From the NCBI GenBank assembly GCA_035478795.1, contig DATIJJ010000002.1, positions 1-64,000 on the forward strand: a stretch of DNA of 64,000 bases, given 5' to 3'. Position numbers and translations under genes: made by a program. The notes under the pieces were generated by a model. It was not told the DNA's origin. It worked only from the letters and a program-made list of their open reading frames with translations, and made no database searches. Source of the stretch: DATIJJ01 sp035478795. GTDB lineage: Bacteria > Pseudomonadota > Gammaproteobacteria > DSM-16500. Shown here in pieces: positions 9,376 through 18,552 of this stretch; positions within the stretch are counted from its first letter, which is position 1; the number at the start of each line of letters is the position of its first letter.

Positions 9376-10909
9376 GGTGTGATACCTTTTCCAATTCTCT
9401 CAAAAATGTGTCTGCATTCACTTCACCGATAATACGCGGTGAGGTTAACTCGTGTCCCACCTGATTAAAAAAAATCATACCCGGAGGACCCACGATATCA
9501 AACTGTTTTAGCATGCGTTGATCAAACGCTGTGTTTTGTGTGAGATCGACGCGCAACACGATCATTTTTTTTAATGCATCCCGCACATCACTGCGCGAAA
9601 AAACCGTGCGATCCATCATGACACAGGATCCACACCAGTTGGCATAAAAATCGAGAAGCACCGGTTGATGATTTTTTTTGGCAAGCAGCAGTTGCTGGCT
9701 CAGTTCGTCCGTTGTATGAACCGATGTAAAAATCGGGTTGGAGGAACCTGGCATCACGCGCGATAACATCCAGATCGCCATACCCAGCATCAGAAATCCA
9801 AAGAATCGTTTAAGCCATATCATCCAGGGGCCTGTTTTCGGTAATAATCGATCCGCTGACAGTCCAATCAACAACAACGGAATACCCATGCCAACACCCA
9901 GCGCCAACAGCGCCAGTGCGCCGAGCAATACATCGCCCGTCTGACCGATGTAAGCAAGCACACCAATCAATGGTGCACTGACACAGGGAGATACAATCAG
10001 GGTCGATAAACTGCCCATCAAAAAAACACCGATATACGTACCGCCGCATTGCCGGTTGCTTAACGCAGTGATCTCACGCTGAAATCGCCCCGGCAATCGA
10101 AAATCATAAAAATCAAACAGGGAAAGTGCCAGCAACACAAGCAATCCGCTGAATAACACAACAATCCAGGGCCGTTGTAATTCAGCCTGAATATTCTGGC
10201 CAATCAGGGCAATCACCATCCCGGCAATCATGTACGTGATCGCCATGCCACCCACATACGCAAGAGATAGACAAAACGATCTTCCCTGACTTTTTTTCTG
10301 ACTCTGCCCCATAATAATGCCCGATAAAATAGGCACTATCGGCAAGATGCATGGCGTAAAGGCCAGTAATAACCCCATTCCTAAAAAACTGAAGAGAATC
10401 GCCAATAAATGACGGCCTTCAAAAAAAGAGGCCATATCACTGTCTGATGCAGGCGATTTATTCAAATCCCCGATCACAGCCATGTCCGACAGGTCGATTT
10501 TCAGCATTTTTTTAACCGGTGGATAACAAAATCCTCTGCTGGAACAACCCTGATAACGAACAATGAGATCCAGTTCACCTTGTTGCGAGACGGGATAAAT
10601 AACCGGAACTTTCAATGAACCTGTATAGGCCTGATAATCACCGTGCAACACATCGTGCCTCATTTGCCCCGCTGGCAATTGAACAGGGTGAATATCGATG
10701 GAATGGTGAGGCAGAGGCATCACTTTCAACTGACTGCGATAGAGATAATAACCCGGCGCAATCGACCACTCGAGCCATACCCCGTGATCCGGATCGACAT
10801 GGGTCGAAAGGACAAACGCCTTATCGACTGACAGGGGCACAGGCGCTTCTGCCAGCGCAAGCGTCATGAGGAGAAAGGTCAATACGGCAGTGAAGGCTGT
10901 TTTTAGCAT
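9365..10909 (-). CDS. dsbD: Thiol:disulfide interchange protein DsbD
   Basis: Inner-membrane protein that carries electrons from cytoplasmic thioredoxin to periplasmic oxidoreductases. The 514-residue form has a signal peptide (MLKTAFTAVLTFLLMTLALAEA) and a periplasmic immunoglobulin-like alpha domain with the CSSRGFC cysteine pair (C122/C128). A block of about eight membrane helices follows, with the TPCILP and SPCVSAP cysteines. The C-terminal thioredoxin domain has NWCGSCVMMD near residue 425. All six redox cysteines are present. The ATG at 10909 with AGGATGG upstream is preferred; the longer frame would reach into the groES promoter. Its 3' end overlaps gshA by 11 bases. Confidence 0.95.
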   Translation of the reverse strand: MLKTAFTAVLTFLLMTLALAEAPVPLSVDKAFVLSTHVDPDHGVWLEWSIAPGYYLYRSQLKVMPLPHHSIDIHPVQLPAGQMRHDVLHGDYQAYTGSLKVPVIYPVSQQGELDLIVRYQGCSSRGFCYPPVKKMLKIDLSDMAVIGDLNKSPASDSDMASFFEGRHLLAILFSFLGMGLLLAFTPCILPIVPILSGIIMGQSQKKSQGRSFCLSLAYVGGMAITYMIAGMVIALIGQNIQAELQRPWIVVLFSGLLVLLALSLFDFYDFRLPGRFQREITALSNRQCGGTYIGVFLMGSLSTLIVSPCVSAPLIGVLAYIGQTGDVLLGALALLALGVGMGIPLLLIGLSADRLLPKTGPWMIWLKRFFGFLMLGMAIWMLSRVMPGSSNPIFTSVHTTDELSQQLLLAKKNHQPVLLDFYANWCGSCVMMDRTVFSRSDVRDALKKMIVLRVDLTQNTAFDQRMLKQFDIVGPPGMIFFNQVGHELTSPRIIGEVNADTFLRELEKVSHRAN

Positions 10910-10960
10910 TATCCATCCTGTTTTCACAGACAAATCGGGGAAAAGGATAACACAGGGCGC

Positions 10961-10988
10961 TTGACTCTCCATCAATTATCATTATAGT
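10961..10988 (+). promoter_or_regulatory. sigma70-type promoter of groESL
   Basis: TTGACT (10961-10966) and TATAGT (10983-10988) are separated by 16 bases. Each matches five of six consensus bases. The predicted transcription start falls near 10995, inside the CIRCE repeat, the usual arrangement for an HrcA-repressed heat-shock operon. Confidence 0.75.
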
Positions 10989-11014
10989 TGGCACTTCACA
11001 CTTGAGAGTGCCAA
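10988..11014 (+). promoter_or_regulatory. CIRCE operator (HrcA binding site)
   Basis: TTGGCACTT, a nine-base spacer, then GAGTGCCAA. The arms pair at eight of nine positions, and the layout equals the CIRCE consensus TTAGCACTC-N9-GAGTGCTAA with a compensatory A/T to G/C change in both arms. It overlaps the predicted transcription start of groES. This implies an HrcA repressor elsewhere in the genome. Confidence 0.85.
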
Positions 11015-11093
11015 TTTCACCCCCATATGGTTGCAACGTCCTGTTACGAATAACGACGCTACAAGCCAATTAACCTTCAAAGGAGATTTATAG

Positions 11094-11399
11094 ATGAGTA
11101 AAATGAGCAGCAAAATTCGCCCATTATCTGACCGCGTTGTCGTAGAACCGCGCGAAATTGAAACCACAACCGCAGGCGGGATTGTGATTCCGGATACCGC
11201 TGACAAGGATAAACCCATTCAGGGCAAGATTATTGCAGTAGGCCTTGGCCGTTATGTCGATGGCACCCTCCAGCCGTTACAGGTCAAGGTGGGCGACAAG
11301 GTCCTGTTCGGCAAATACGCTGGCACCAATGTCAAACTGGATACCACAGAATACCTCGTGATGCGCGAAGAAGACATCATGGGTGTACTGGAAGACTGA
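11094..11399 (+). CDS. groES: Co-chaperonin GroES
   Basis: Heptameric lid of the GroEL folding chamber. 101 residues, slightly longer at the N-terminus than the E. coli protein. IRPLSDRVVVEP and the mobile loop (TTAGGIVIPDTADKDKP) are intact. An AAGGAG ribosome site lies upstream of the ATG. It is first of two genes, 42 bases before groEL, under the sigma70/CIRCE region. Confidence 0.98.
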   Translation: MSKMSSKIRPLSDRVVVEPREIETTTAGGIVIPDTADKDKPIQGKIIAVGLGRYVDGTLQPLQVKVGDKVLFGKYAGTNVKLDTTEYLVMREEDIMGVLED

Positions 11400-11441
11400 T
11401 TTCAACCTTAAAGACCAATCAATCAAAGAGGATTTTATATT

Positions 11442-13097
11442 ATGGCAGCTAAAGATGTACGTTTTGCTGAAGAAGCACGCCAGCTCATGCTGGCCGGTGT
11501 CAATGAACTGGCGAATGCCGTTCAGATCACCATGGGCCCGCGCGGTCGTAACGTTGTAATCGACAAATCATTCGGTGCACCGACCATTACCAAAGACGGT
11601 GTGTCGGTTGCAAAGGAAATCGAATTTAAAGACAAGTTTAAAAACATGGGCGCACAGATGGTCAAGGAAGTTGCTTCCCAGACATCCGACGAAGCGGGCG
11701 ATGGCACCACCACCGCGACCGTACTCACCCGTCAAATTCTGGTCGAAGGACTGAAGGCCGTTGTGGCCGGTTTCAATCCAATGGATCTGAAGCGGGGTAT
11801 TGATAAAGCCGTTGCTGCTGCTGTCGATGAATTGAAAAAATTGTCCGTTCCCTGCAAGGATGACAAGGCGATCGCACAGGTCGGCACCATTTCCGCCAAC
11901 TCCGATGAATCCATTGGCCGCATCATTGCCGATGCCATGGGCAAGGTGGGCAAGGAAGGTGTTATTACCGTGGAAGAAGGTTCCGGCTTCCTGAATGAAC
12001 TGGATGTGGTGGAAGGGATGCAGTTTGATCGCGGTTACCTCTCCCCTTACTTCATCACCAACCAGCAAAACATGACGGCGGATCTTGAAAACCCCTTCAT
12101 CCTGATTGTTGACAAGAAAATCTCGAACATTCGTGATTTACTCCCGGTTCTGGAAGGCGTTGCAAAAGCAGGTCGTTCCCTGTTGATTCTCGCAGAAGAT
12201 GTGGAAGGCGAAGCACTTGCGACATTAGTCGTTAACCACATGCGCGGCATCGTGAAAGTGTGTGCAGTCAAGGCACCGGGTTTTGGTGATCGTCGCAAGG
12301 AAATGTTGCAAGACATAGCCACTCTGACGAAAGCACAAGTCATTGCAGAAGAAGTGGGTCGTACGCTCGAATCCGCTACCTTGAAAGATCTGGGATCGGC
12401 AAAACGCATTCACGTCACGAAAGACAACACCACGATTATTGATGGCGCAGGGGACGCGACAGAAATCAAGGCACGCATTCAGCAAATCAATGCACGTATT
12501 GCTGATACCTCTTCTGACTATGACCGTGAAAAACTGCAGGAACGTGTGGCGAAACTCGCAGGTGGTGTTGCCGTTATCAAGGTCGGTGCCGGTTCTGAAA
12601 TCGAAATGAAGGAAAAGAAAGCGCGCGTGGAAGATGCATTGCATGCCACCCGTGCGGCGGTTGAAGAAGGTGTCGTACCCGGTGGTGGTGTTGCACTGAT
12701 TCGTGCACTGCAATCCCTGAAGGATTTGAAAGGGGCGAATGAAGCGCAAAACATGGGGATTCAATTGACCCGAAGAGCGCTTGAAGCACCGCTTCGTCAG
12801 ATCGTATCGAATGCCGGTTATGAAGCTTCTGTCATCGTGAATAAAGTCATGGAAGGCAAGGCAAACTACGGTTTCAATGCGGCGACCGGTGAATACGGCG
12901 ACATGATTGAAATGGGTATCCTCGATCCCACCAAGGTCACTCGCACGGCATTGCAGCATGCTGCATCCGTTTCCGGCATGATGATCACCACCGAATGCAT
13001 GATTACGGATCTTCCGAAAGAAGACAGTGATGCTGGCATGGGTGCTGGCGGCATGGGTGGTATGGGCGGTATGGGTGGCATGGGCGGTATGATGTAA
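11442..13097 (+). CDS. groEL: Chaperonin GroEL (HtpB-like)
   Basis: ATP-dependent 60-kDa chaperonin, 551 residues. GDGTTTATVL (nucleotide site) begins near residue 86, and the C-terminus is the usual Gly-Met repeat tail GMGGMGGMGGMGGMM. The sequence reads as a complete typical gammaproteobacterial GroEL. It is cotranscribed with groES and followed directly by a rho-independent terminator. In Legionella and Coxiella this protein (HtpB) is an abundant, partly surface-exposed antigen; that is family knowledge and is not visible here. Confidence 0.98.
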   Translation: MAAKDVRFAEEARQLMLAGVNELANAVQITMGPRGRNVVIDKSFGAPTITKDGVSVAKEIEFKDKFKNMGAQMVKEVASQTSDEAGDGTTTATVLTRQILVEGLKAVVAGFNPMDLKRGIDKAVAAAVDELKKLSVPCKDDKAIAQVGTISANSDESIGRIIADAMGKVGKEGVITVEEGSGFLNELDVVEGMQFDRGYLSPYFITNQQNMTADLENPFILIVDKKISNIRDLLPVLEGVAKAGRSLLILAEDVEGEALATLVVNHMRGIVKVCAVKAPGFGDRRKEMLQDIATLTKAQVIAEEVGRTLESATLKDLGSAKRIHVTKDNTTIIDGAGDATEIKARIQQINARIADTSSDYDREKLQERVAKLAGGVAVIKVGAGSEIEMKEKKARVEDALHATRAAVEEGVVPGGGVALIRALQSLKDLKGANEAQNMGIQLTRRALEAPLRQIVSNAGYEASVIVNKVMEGKANYGFNAATGEYGDMIEMGILDPTKVTRTALQHAASVSGMMITTECMITDLPKEDSDAGMGAGGMGGMGGMGGMGGMM

Positions 13098-13116
13098 GCG
13101 ACCCCTCTCGCAACCG

Positions 13117-13144
13117 AAACCCCGCCGATGGCGGGGTTTTTTTT
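13117..13144 (+). terminator. rho-independent terminator of groESL
   Basis: AAACCCCGCC, loop GAT, GGCGGGGTTT, then a run of T. The ten-base stem is perfect. It lies between the convergent groEL and diguanylate cyclase genes. On the minus strand the U-run is interrupted, so it mainly serves groESL. Confidence 0.9.
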
Positions 13145-13146
13145 AA

Positions 13147-14781
13147 TTAAAAATAATCGCCTCCCCCAAACACTTCTTCCCGATTTCGCCCGCCCTGTTT
13201 CGCCTGATAAAGCGCCCGATCTGCCGATTCAATCAACTGCCTTGCATCAGGGAGTGTCGGATACGCTGCAATACCTGCACTGAGTGTCACACCCAATTCC
13301 TTGCCTTCTTCCGTCCTGAAAAGACACTCCGAAAACAGCACGCGTATTTCGCGGCAGAGGGCAACTGCTTCCGGAACCGCCGTATTCGGCAAGATCACCG
13401 CAAATTCCTCACCGCCATAACGACCTGCGAGATCCGTCTTTCGAAGCCTCGTCAAAAGGATCCCGGATAATTTTCGAAGCACATGATCGCCAGTCGCATG
13501 GCCATACATATCATTCACCGTTTTAAAATGATCAATGTCTATCATCACAAAACAAAGATGCGAACCGAGGCGTTTCGCGCGAGAAACTTCAATCTCAAGG
13601 TGCTGCAAGATATTGGTGTGATTCAAAAGACCGGTCAGACTGTCCCTTGTCATGTAGGAACTCAGAATGCCCGCGCGTTTTGCACGCGAGCGTACCGCTG
13701 CCACCAGATGTTGTGGCAATACCGGTTTGGTCAGGAAATCATCGCCACCGAGATTCAGCGCAGCCAATTGTTTAAAGCGATCTTCTTCCGTTGAAAGAAA
13801 AATGATGGGAATACCGGCATAAATCGGCTCCTGACGGAGAGCCGCAGCCAGTTCAAGCCCGGAACAACCCGGCATGTAAATATCCAGCAACAAAAGATCC
13901 GGACGAAAATCATTTAACACATTCAGCATATCCAGCGGATTGGTGATGTAATGCGCTTCCATACCCGCTTCCTGCAAAATGATGGAATAATATTCCGCAA
14001 GCGACAGGGAATCATCCACAATTAAAATACGCAATGGCTCATTCGCAGACGATCCACAGATCTGATCGAGCGTTTTCGTCAAATAAAAAGCTTCATTTGA
14101 TTTTAGAAAAAATGCTTCGCCGCCCGCACGAATCGCTTTTAACCGGGTAGACAAATCACCCGATGAGGAAATACAAAAAAGAGGCACAGGCGCATCTCGT
14201 TGATGGAGCGCCTGTAACACAGAAATTTCTTCCTCCGAAAAACGTTCAGTATCTGCAATCACAGCACCGGGTATTATTTTTTTAACTGCCTCATTAAACG
14301 ATTGAAAATCATCAAACAGCACAACGTCATAACCCATGAGATCCAGATTTTTTTTAACTTCTTCTACAAATCTGTCCTTCTGTTCGAGAATATAAACCAG
14401 TTTGTTTTGTTTCAGCACGGCGGCTTCTTTGGGAAGACTCTCATGCAGGCGACTTTTTGAAGAGGCCAGAAACACGTCAGTCATTGCATCCAGTAATTCC
14501 GTCGTGCGTTTGATTTCATCCAGAGACATTTCAGTCTGATTCAGCAGGGATTTTAAATACACTTCAAGCCGACGCGAGGCACTGCTCAACTCATGATATC
14601 CGTACGTACCGGATGAACCGCAAAGACCATGCACCAGACGATGCAAGTCCTGCAGGCCTGATGCCGTAAAGCGTCTTGACAGCTGCCGCCATCTATCATT
14701 GATCGAATCTATCCTGCCCGGCAATTTTTTTGCATACTCCACATAGAGCGCATCCAGTTTACTTCGCGTTCTTGCATCCAT
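13147..14781 (-). CDS. HPt-REC-REC-GGDEF response regulator (diguanylate cyclase)
   Basis: 544-residue PleD-like protein. An N-terminal HPt domain has LVHGLCGSSGTYG with phosphoacceptor His51. A degenerate receiver-like domain (about 125-240) is followed by a full receiver (about 250-370) with ILIVDDS and LLLLDIYMPG. The C-terminal GGDEF domain has RYGGEEFAVILP and DIDHFKTVNDMYGH, so the active site for making c-di-GMP from two GTP is intact. Its ATG overlaps the stop of the upstream receiver gene by one base (TGATG). It is last in a three-gene kinase-receiver-cyclase cluster, so it probably receives phosphate from that kinase. Confidence 0.92.
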   Translation of the reverse strand: MDARTRSKLDALYVEYAKKLPGRIDSINDRWRQLSRRFTASGLQDLHRLVHGLCGSSGTYGYHELSSASRRLEVYLKSLLNQTEMSLDEIKRTTELLDAMTDVFLASSKSRLHESLPKEAAVLKQNKLVYILEQKDRFVEEVKKNLDLMGYDVVLFDDFQSFNEAVKKIIPGAVIADTERFSEEEISVLQALHQRDAPVPLFCISSSGDLSTRLKAIRAGGEAFFLKSNEAFYLTKTLDQICGSSANEPLRILIVDDSLSLAEYYSIILQEAGMEAHYITNPLDMLNVLNDFRPDLLLLDIYMPGCSGLELAAALRQEPIYAGIPIIFLSTEEDRFKQLAALNLGGDDFLTKPVLPQHLVAAVRSRAKRAGILSSYMTRDSLTGLLNHTNILQHLEIEVSRAKRLGSHLCFVMIDIDHFKTVNDMYGHATGDHVLRKLSGILLTRLRKTDLAGRYGGEEFAVILPNTAVPEAVALCREIRVLFSECLFRTEEGKELGVTLSAGIAAYPTLPDARQLIESADRALYQAKQGGRNREEVFGGGDYF

Positions 14782-15155
14782 CAGTGACCTCTCTTATCCC
14801 ACGCCGCGCGAATGGTATCCGCAAGCATCATGGGATCAAATGGTTTTGCAATCACGTCAATCACCCCCATTTCCTGGTACTGGGCAATTTCATTCGGCTG
14901 AATTTTTGCTGTCATAAAAATCGCAGGAAGCGTTTTGAATGCTGGCCGCTCACGCAATTTTTTTAAGGTAGCCGGTCCATCCATGCCTGGCATCATCACA
15001 TCGAGTAACAACAAATCGGGCTGAAACTCATCAATAGCCGACAGGACTTCCTCACCATTCTGGCAATAACTCACCGTAAAACCACCAATATCTTCCAGCG
15101 CAATTTTGGCGATGGTACGAATATCTTCTTCATCTTCGGCATATAAAATTTTCAT
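14781..15155 (-). CDS. Single-domain response regulator (CheY-like)
   Basis: 124-residue stand-alone receiver. MKILYAEDEEDI gives the acidic pocket, LLLLDVMMPGMDG the phosphoacceptor Asp, IFMTAK the conserved Thr and IAKPFDP the Lys. There is no output domain, so it can only relay phosphate or bind a partner. Two adjacent ATG codons exist (15158 and 15155). The second is better spaced from AAGGA (15163-15167), which overlaps the kinase stop codon. It lies between the hybrid kinase and the diguanylate cyclase. Confidence 0.9.
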   Translation of the reverse strand: MKILYAEDEEDIRTIAKIALEDIGGFTVSYCQNGEEVLSAIDEFQPDLLLLDVMMPGMDGPATLKKLRERPAFKTLPAIFMTAKIQPNEIAQYQEMGVIDVIAKPFDPMMLADTIRAAWDKRGH

Positions 15156-15165
15156 CATATGATCC

Positions 15166-18100
15166 TTACGGTTCAGAATGAATAATTTTTTCAATCAGGG
15201 TAAATAATTTTTCATGTGACGTTTCCGATTTCACAAAAGCTTCTTTCACAAATTCCGAATGTTCGCGGTCAAGCTCCACCGCAGAAAAAACAATGACAGG
15301 TGTTGCTGATTTGGCAAGTAATGGCAGCAGTTCCGTCCCTTTTCCATCGGGTAACAAAAGATCGAGTATGACGAGATCAAAACGTTCATGCATCAATTTT
15401 ATTTTGGCTTCCTGTAATGTCTTCGCACAAACAACATGCGCTACATCTTGCAGGAGTGTCCGGATAATTTTTCGCGCCTCAATATCATCTTCCACATGCA
15501 TCACAGCAGGCAGATGGGTATTTCCCCGCTTGAGAGATGACACACTTTTCAAGAGTTTGCTGAAATCAATCGGCTTGTCCAGCCAGTCAAGTACGGTAAA
15601 GGCATCGCCATTCAGCAGGGAATGACCGGTTTTTGCAATCACCGACATCACAATGATTGGCAGATCTTTTGTTCGTGAACTTCCGCGCAATTCACGAATA
15701 AACGATATCCCATCCTGATCCGGCAAAATAAGATCGAGCAGCAATCCCTGATAATTCTTTTTCGAAACAGACTGTCTCGCCTCCTGTGCCGTTAACGCAA
15801 TGTCAACATCAAAGCCGGCTGATTCCAGCATGGCCTTGATGTATTGCGCCTGGTCTTCATCATCTTCACAGACCAGCAGGGATTTTTGGGTAGATGCAGT
15901 GGTTTTTTCATCCACCGGTTTTTTATCATTTTCATTTTCAACCGATACAGGCAAATCAAAATAAAAAACAGTTTGCTTGTCCGGTTCACTGACAAAGTCA
16001 ATGGACCCACCAAATTTTTCGATGATGGATTTCGTAATATTCAACCCAAGGCCCGTACCGCCCTTTCCGCGTGTCGTCGTGGTATCGGCCTGGGAAAATT
16101 TCTGAAATACCCTGGATTGAAAATCCGCTGGAATACCAGAGCCTCGATCTGTCACTGACACACGAACCGTGTTATTCAGCACACGTATAGCGATATCAAC
16201 CGAATCACCCTGTTTTGAAAATTTGACTGCGTTTGAAATCAGGTTCGCCAGAACCTGTAGCATTCGATCAGGATCCACATTCACTCTGACATCACTCACC
16301 GATTCCACCAGCACAATTCGTACACCAAATTTTTCACCATACATCTGATTGGACACAATGGATTCCCTGACGATCTCTGCAATGTCGACTTGCGAAAAAT
16401 GGAAATTCATCTTGCCGGATTCGATTTTTTCAATATCCAGAATGTCATTGATTAAATGTAAAAGCCGTTCACAATTATTGTTTGCGATATCCAGCAAATT
16501 TTTTGCCTTGTCAGAGAATTGCCCGACAACACCCCCCAGCACGAGACCCAAAGACCCTCTGATCGATGTCAGCGGTGTTCTCAACTCATGGCTTACAATC
16601 GAAATAAATTCATTTTTCAATTTTTCCACTTTCTTTCGCTCGGTGATGTCTCTCACAATGAGCACGTAAATATTTTTTCCATTCATCTGCATACCGGAAA
16701 CAGTCAGCTCTACCGGAAAATGATCGCCATTTTTATTGACGCTCAAAAATTCGATGGGTAATGTATTGACAATTTCATGCAAGCGATCAGTCACACCCGG
16801 TATCAGATCATTGATGTTTTTATTCCGTAATTCTGTTTTCGAATAACCAAACATTTTATCGGTCTGTAAATTAAACGAAACAATCAATCCATCCTCTGAA
16901 ATAGTAATAATGCCATCGGACGCAGCATTCAGAATGGCAGATTTGTGTGCCTCGCTCTGGCGCAATTCATCTTCAACGTATTTTCTCTGAATAAACTGGC
17001 TGATTTGCGGACCAATCGCTGCCATCATTTGCAATAATCTTTCATCCGGCGATTCAATTTGCCGATTGTAAAATTCCATCACGCCAAATACATTGTTTTG
17101 CAACATCATCGGAAAATAAAATCCGGAATAAAGATGTGCTTTTCTCGCTGCATCTTTATGTAAAAAATGCACGTCTTCTGTGACATTCTGATTCCAGTAA
17201 GGTTTTCCACTGCTCCAGACACGCCCCAAAACACCTGTTCCGGGCGCGAATGTTATTTTTCTTCTATCTACCAGAAATGCCGCAATTTCATTCTTGTCGT
17301 GATGCCACGAGCTCACATAGTCCAGCTGATTTTTTTGCGTGTTAACAAGCCAGATCGCACCGTAATCCCAGTTCAGGCTCATGCAAATGATATGAACGAT
17401 CCGTGAAAGTGCATCGTCCAGATTTTCCGCCTCGGACAATATCTGCGTCACCGCATATTGCATCGACAACCGTCTTTCATTGACCTTGCGTTCTGTCACA
17501 TCGAGGATGGAACCGGCAACGCGAGTCGCGTGTCCATGCTCATCCCATTCTGCCTGACCCACTACCTGAAACCAGTGATATTCGCCCGACTTTCTTTTCA
17601 GCCGATATTCAATCTGATAGGGAACATGATGCAAAATATGTTCCTTCATCATCGTGTTTGCCCGGGCAGCATCATCCGGATGCAATAACGCTGTGAAGGA
17701 ACGAACACTGTTTGGCAATTCTTCATCCGTATAACCCAGCAAATTTTTTAAATAGGGTGAATAAAAAACATTGTCTGTTCCCACTTCCCAATCCCATAAT
17801 CCTGCGCTACTGCCGCGAACGGCCAATGCATAACGCGCCTCACTTTTTTTCAGGCGGGCATTGATTTCATTTAATTCTTTTTCTGCTATTAAAAAAGCAT
17901 TCTGTCGCCAGAAATACCAAAAACAGATACTTAACAACGTGAAGATGACGGCCGAATAAATCGACATGTGTGTGCTGGTCGACCAGCTGTAAAGCGCTTC
18001 CACATTAAAAAAATAACCCAACCCGCTTAACATCCCGAGGAGAAACAACAGGAATATAGATAATTCAATAATGACAGTAGCCGATTTTTTTGCGGTAAAG

Positions 18101-18504
18101 GAAAAAAGAATGAAAATCAATCCGGTCAGGAGAAACCCCATTGCTGTATTAATCGCAATCCTGCCCGAATAAATGGAATGACCCGCAATCCATTCTGTCG
18201 AAACGAGATGATCCACGCCCAAATCAAGATGAAACAGGTATTCTGCCAATACCAGGGCCGAAATGAAAAAAAGGAGACACCCGGATGCAATCCGGGTATA
18301 CCGACAATAACGTCCGGAAAATGCAAAACAGAAAAGCCCCATCCCTGAGAGACAAAAGCAGATGGCTCCCCCAAAGGAGACAGGCATAAAGGAAACATCG
18401 GGACGTAACAAAACGGGGATTTTTGCGAGCCAGCCAATCACGGCAGACAATCCCAGCAAAAAAAGCAGGATACCCGGCAACGCTTGTAAGGCTCTTTTTA
18501 TCAT
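15166..18504 (-). CDS. Hybrid sensor histidine kinase (7TM-PAS-GAF-PAS-HisKA-HATPase-REC-REC)
   Basis: 1112 residues. About seven hydrophobic helices fill the first 205 residues, followed by a short coiled coil. Next come a PAS domain (about 220-345), a GAF domain (about 360-510), a second PAS (about 525-640) and HisKA with SHELRTPLTS. HATPase shows NLISNAVKFS, DRGSGIP and GGTGLGLNI. Two receivers follow, with LLLDLILPDQDG and VILDLLLPDGKG. All catalytic boxes are intact. ATG 18504 has AAGGA six bases upstream; a frame extension of six residues was rejected. No HPt is present in the kinase itself, but one occurs in the cyclase two genes downstream, which fits a phosphorelay. The signal sensed is unknown. 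Confidence 0.93.
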   Translation of the reverse strand: MIKRALQALPGILLFLLGLSAVIGWLAKIPVLLRPDVSFMPVSFGGAICFCLSGMGLFCFAFSGRYCRYTRIASGCLLFFISALVLAEYLFHLDLGVDHLVSTEWIAGHSIYSGRIAINTAMGFLLTGLIFILFSFTAKKSATVIIELSIFLLFLLGMLSGLGYFFNVEALYSWSTSTHMSIYSAVIFTLLSICFWYFWRQNAFLIAEKELNEINARLKKSEARYALAVRGSSAGLWDWEVGTDNVFYSPYLKNLLGYTDEELPNSVRSFTALLHPDDAARANTMMKEHILHHVPYQIEYRLKRKSGEYHWFQVVGQAEWDEHGHATRVAGSILDVTERKVNERRLSMQYAVTQILSEAENLDDALSRIVHIICMSLNWDYGAIWLVNTQKNQLDYVSSWHHDKNEIAAFLVDRRKITFAPGTGVLGRVWSSGKPYWNQNVTEDVHFLHKDAARKAHLYSGFYFPMMLQNNVFGVMEFYNRQIESPDERLLQMMAAIGPQISQFIQRKYVEDELRQSEAHKSAILNAASDGIITISEDGLIVSFNLQTDKMFGYSKTELRNKNINDLIPGVTDRLHEIVNTLPIEFLSVNKNGDHFPVELTVSGMQMNGKNIYVLIVRDITERKKVEKLKNEFISIVSHELRTPLTSIRGSLGLVLGGVVGQFSDKAKNLLDIANNNCERLLHLINDILDIEKIESGKMNFHFSQVDIAEIVRESIVSNQMYGEKFGVRIVLVESVSDVRVNVDPDRMLQVLANLISNAVKFSKQGDSVDIAIRVLNNTVRVSVTDRGSGIPADFQSRVFQKFSQADTTTTRGKGGTGLGLNITKSIIEKFGGSIDFVSEPDKQTVFYFDLPVSVENENDKKPVDEKTTASTQKSLLVCEDDEDQAQYIKAMLESAGFDVDIALTAQEARQSVSKKNYQGLLLDLILPDQDGISFIRELRGSSRTKDLPIIVMSVIAKTGHSLLNGDAFTVLDWLDKPIDFSKLLKSVSSLKRGNTHLPAVMHVEDDIEARKIIRTLLQDVAHVVCAKTLQEAKIKLMHERFDLVILDLLLPDGKGTELLPLLAKSATPVIVFSAVELDREHSEFVKEAFVKSETSHEKLFTLIEKIIHSEP

Positions 18505-18552
18505 AACTTTCCTTGCGGCCATTCGTTACGATGAAAAAAGCTGACCGATCTT

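Noticed and set aside
10910..10975. N-terminal extension of DsbD
   Set aside because: It would place 22 extra residues before a clear signal peptide and would read through the groES promoter. The ATG at 10909 has a ribosome site.
12225..12959. 244-residue ORF antisense to groEL
   Set aside because: It is an open frame created by groEL codon usage; the Cys/His/Phe-rich composition is typical of a shadow frame.
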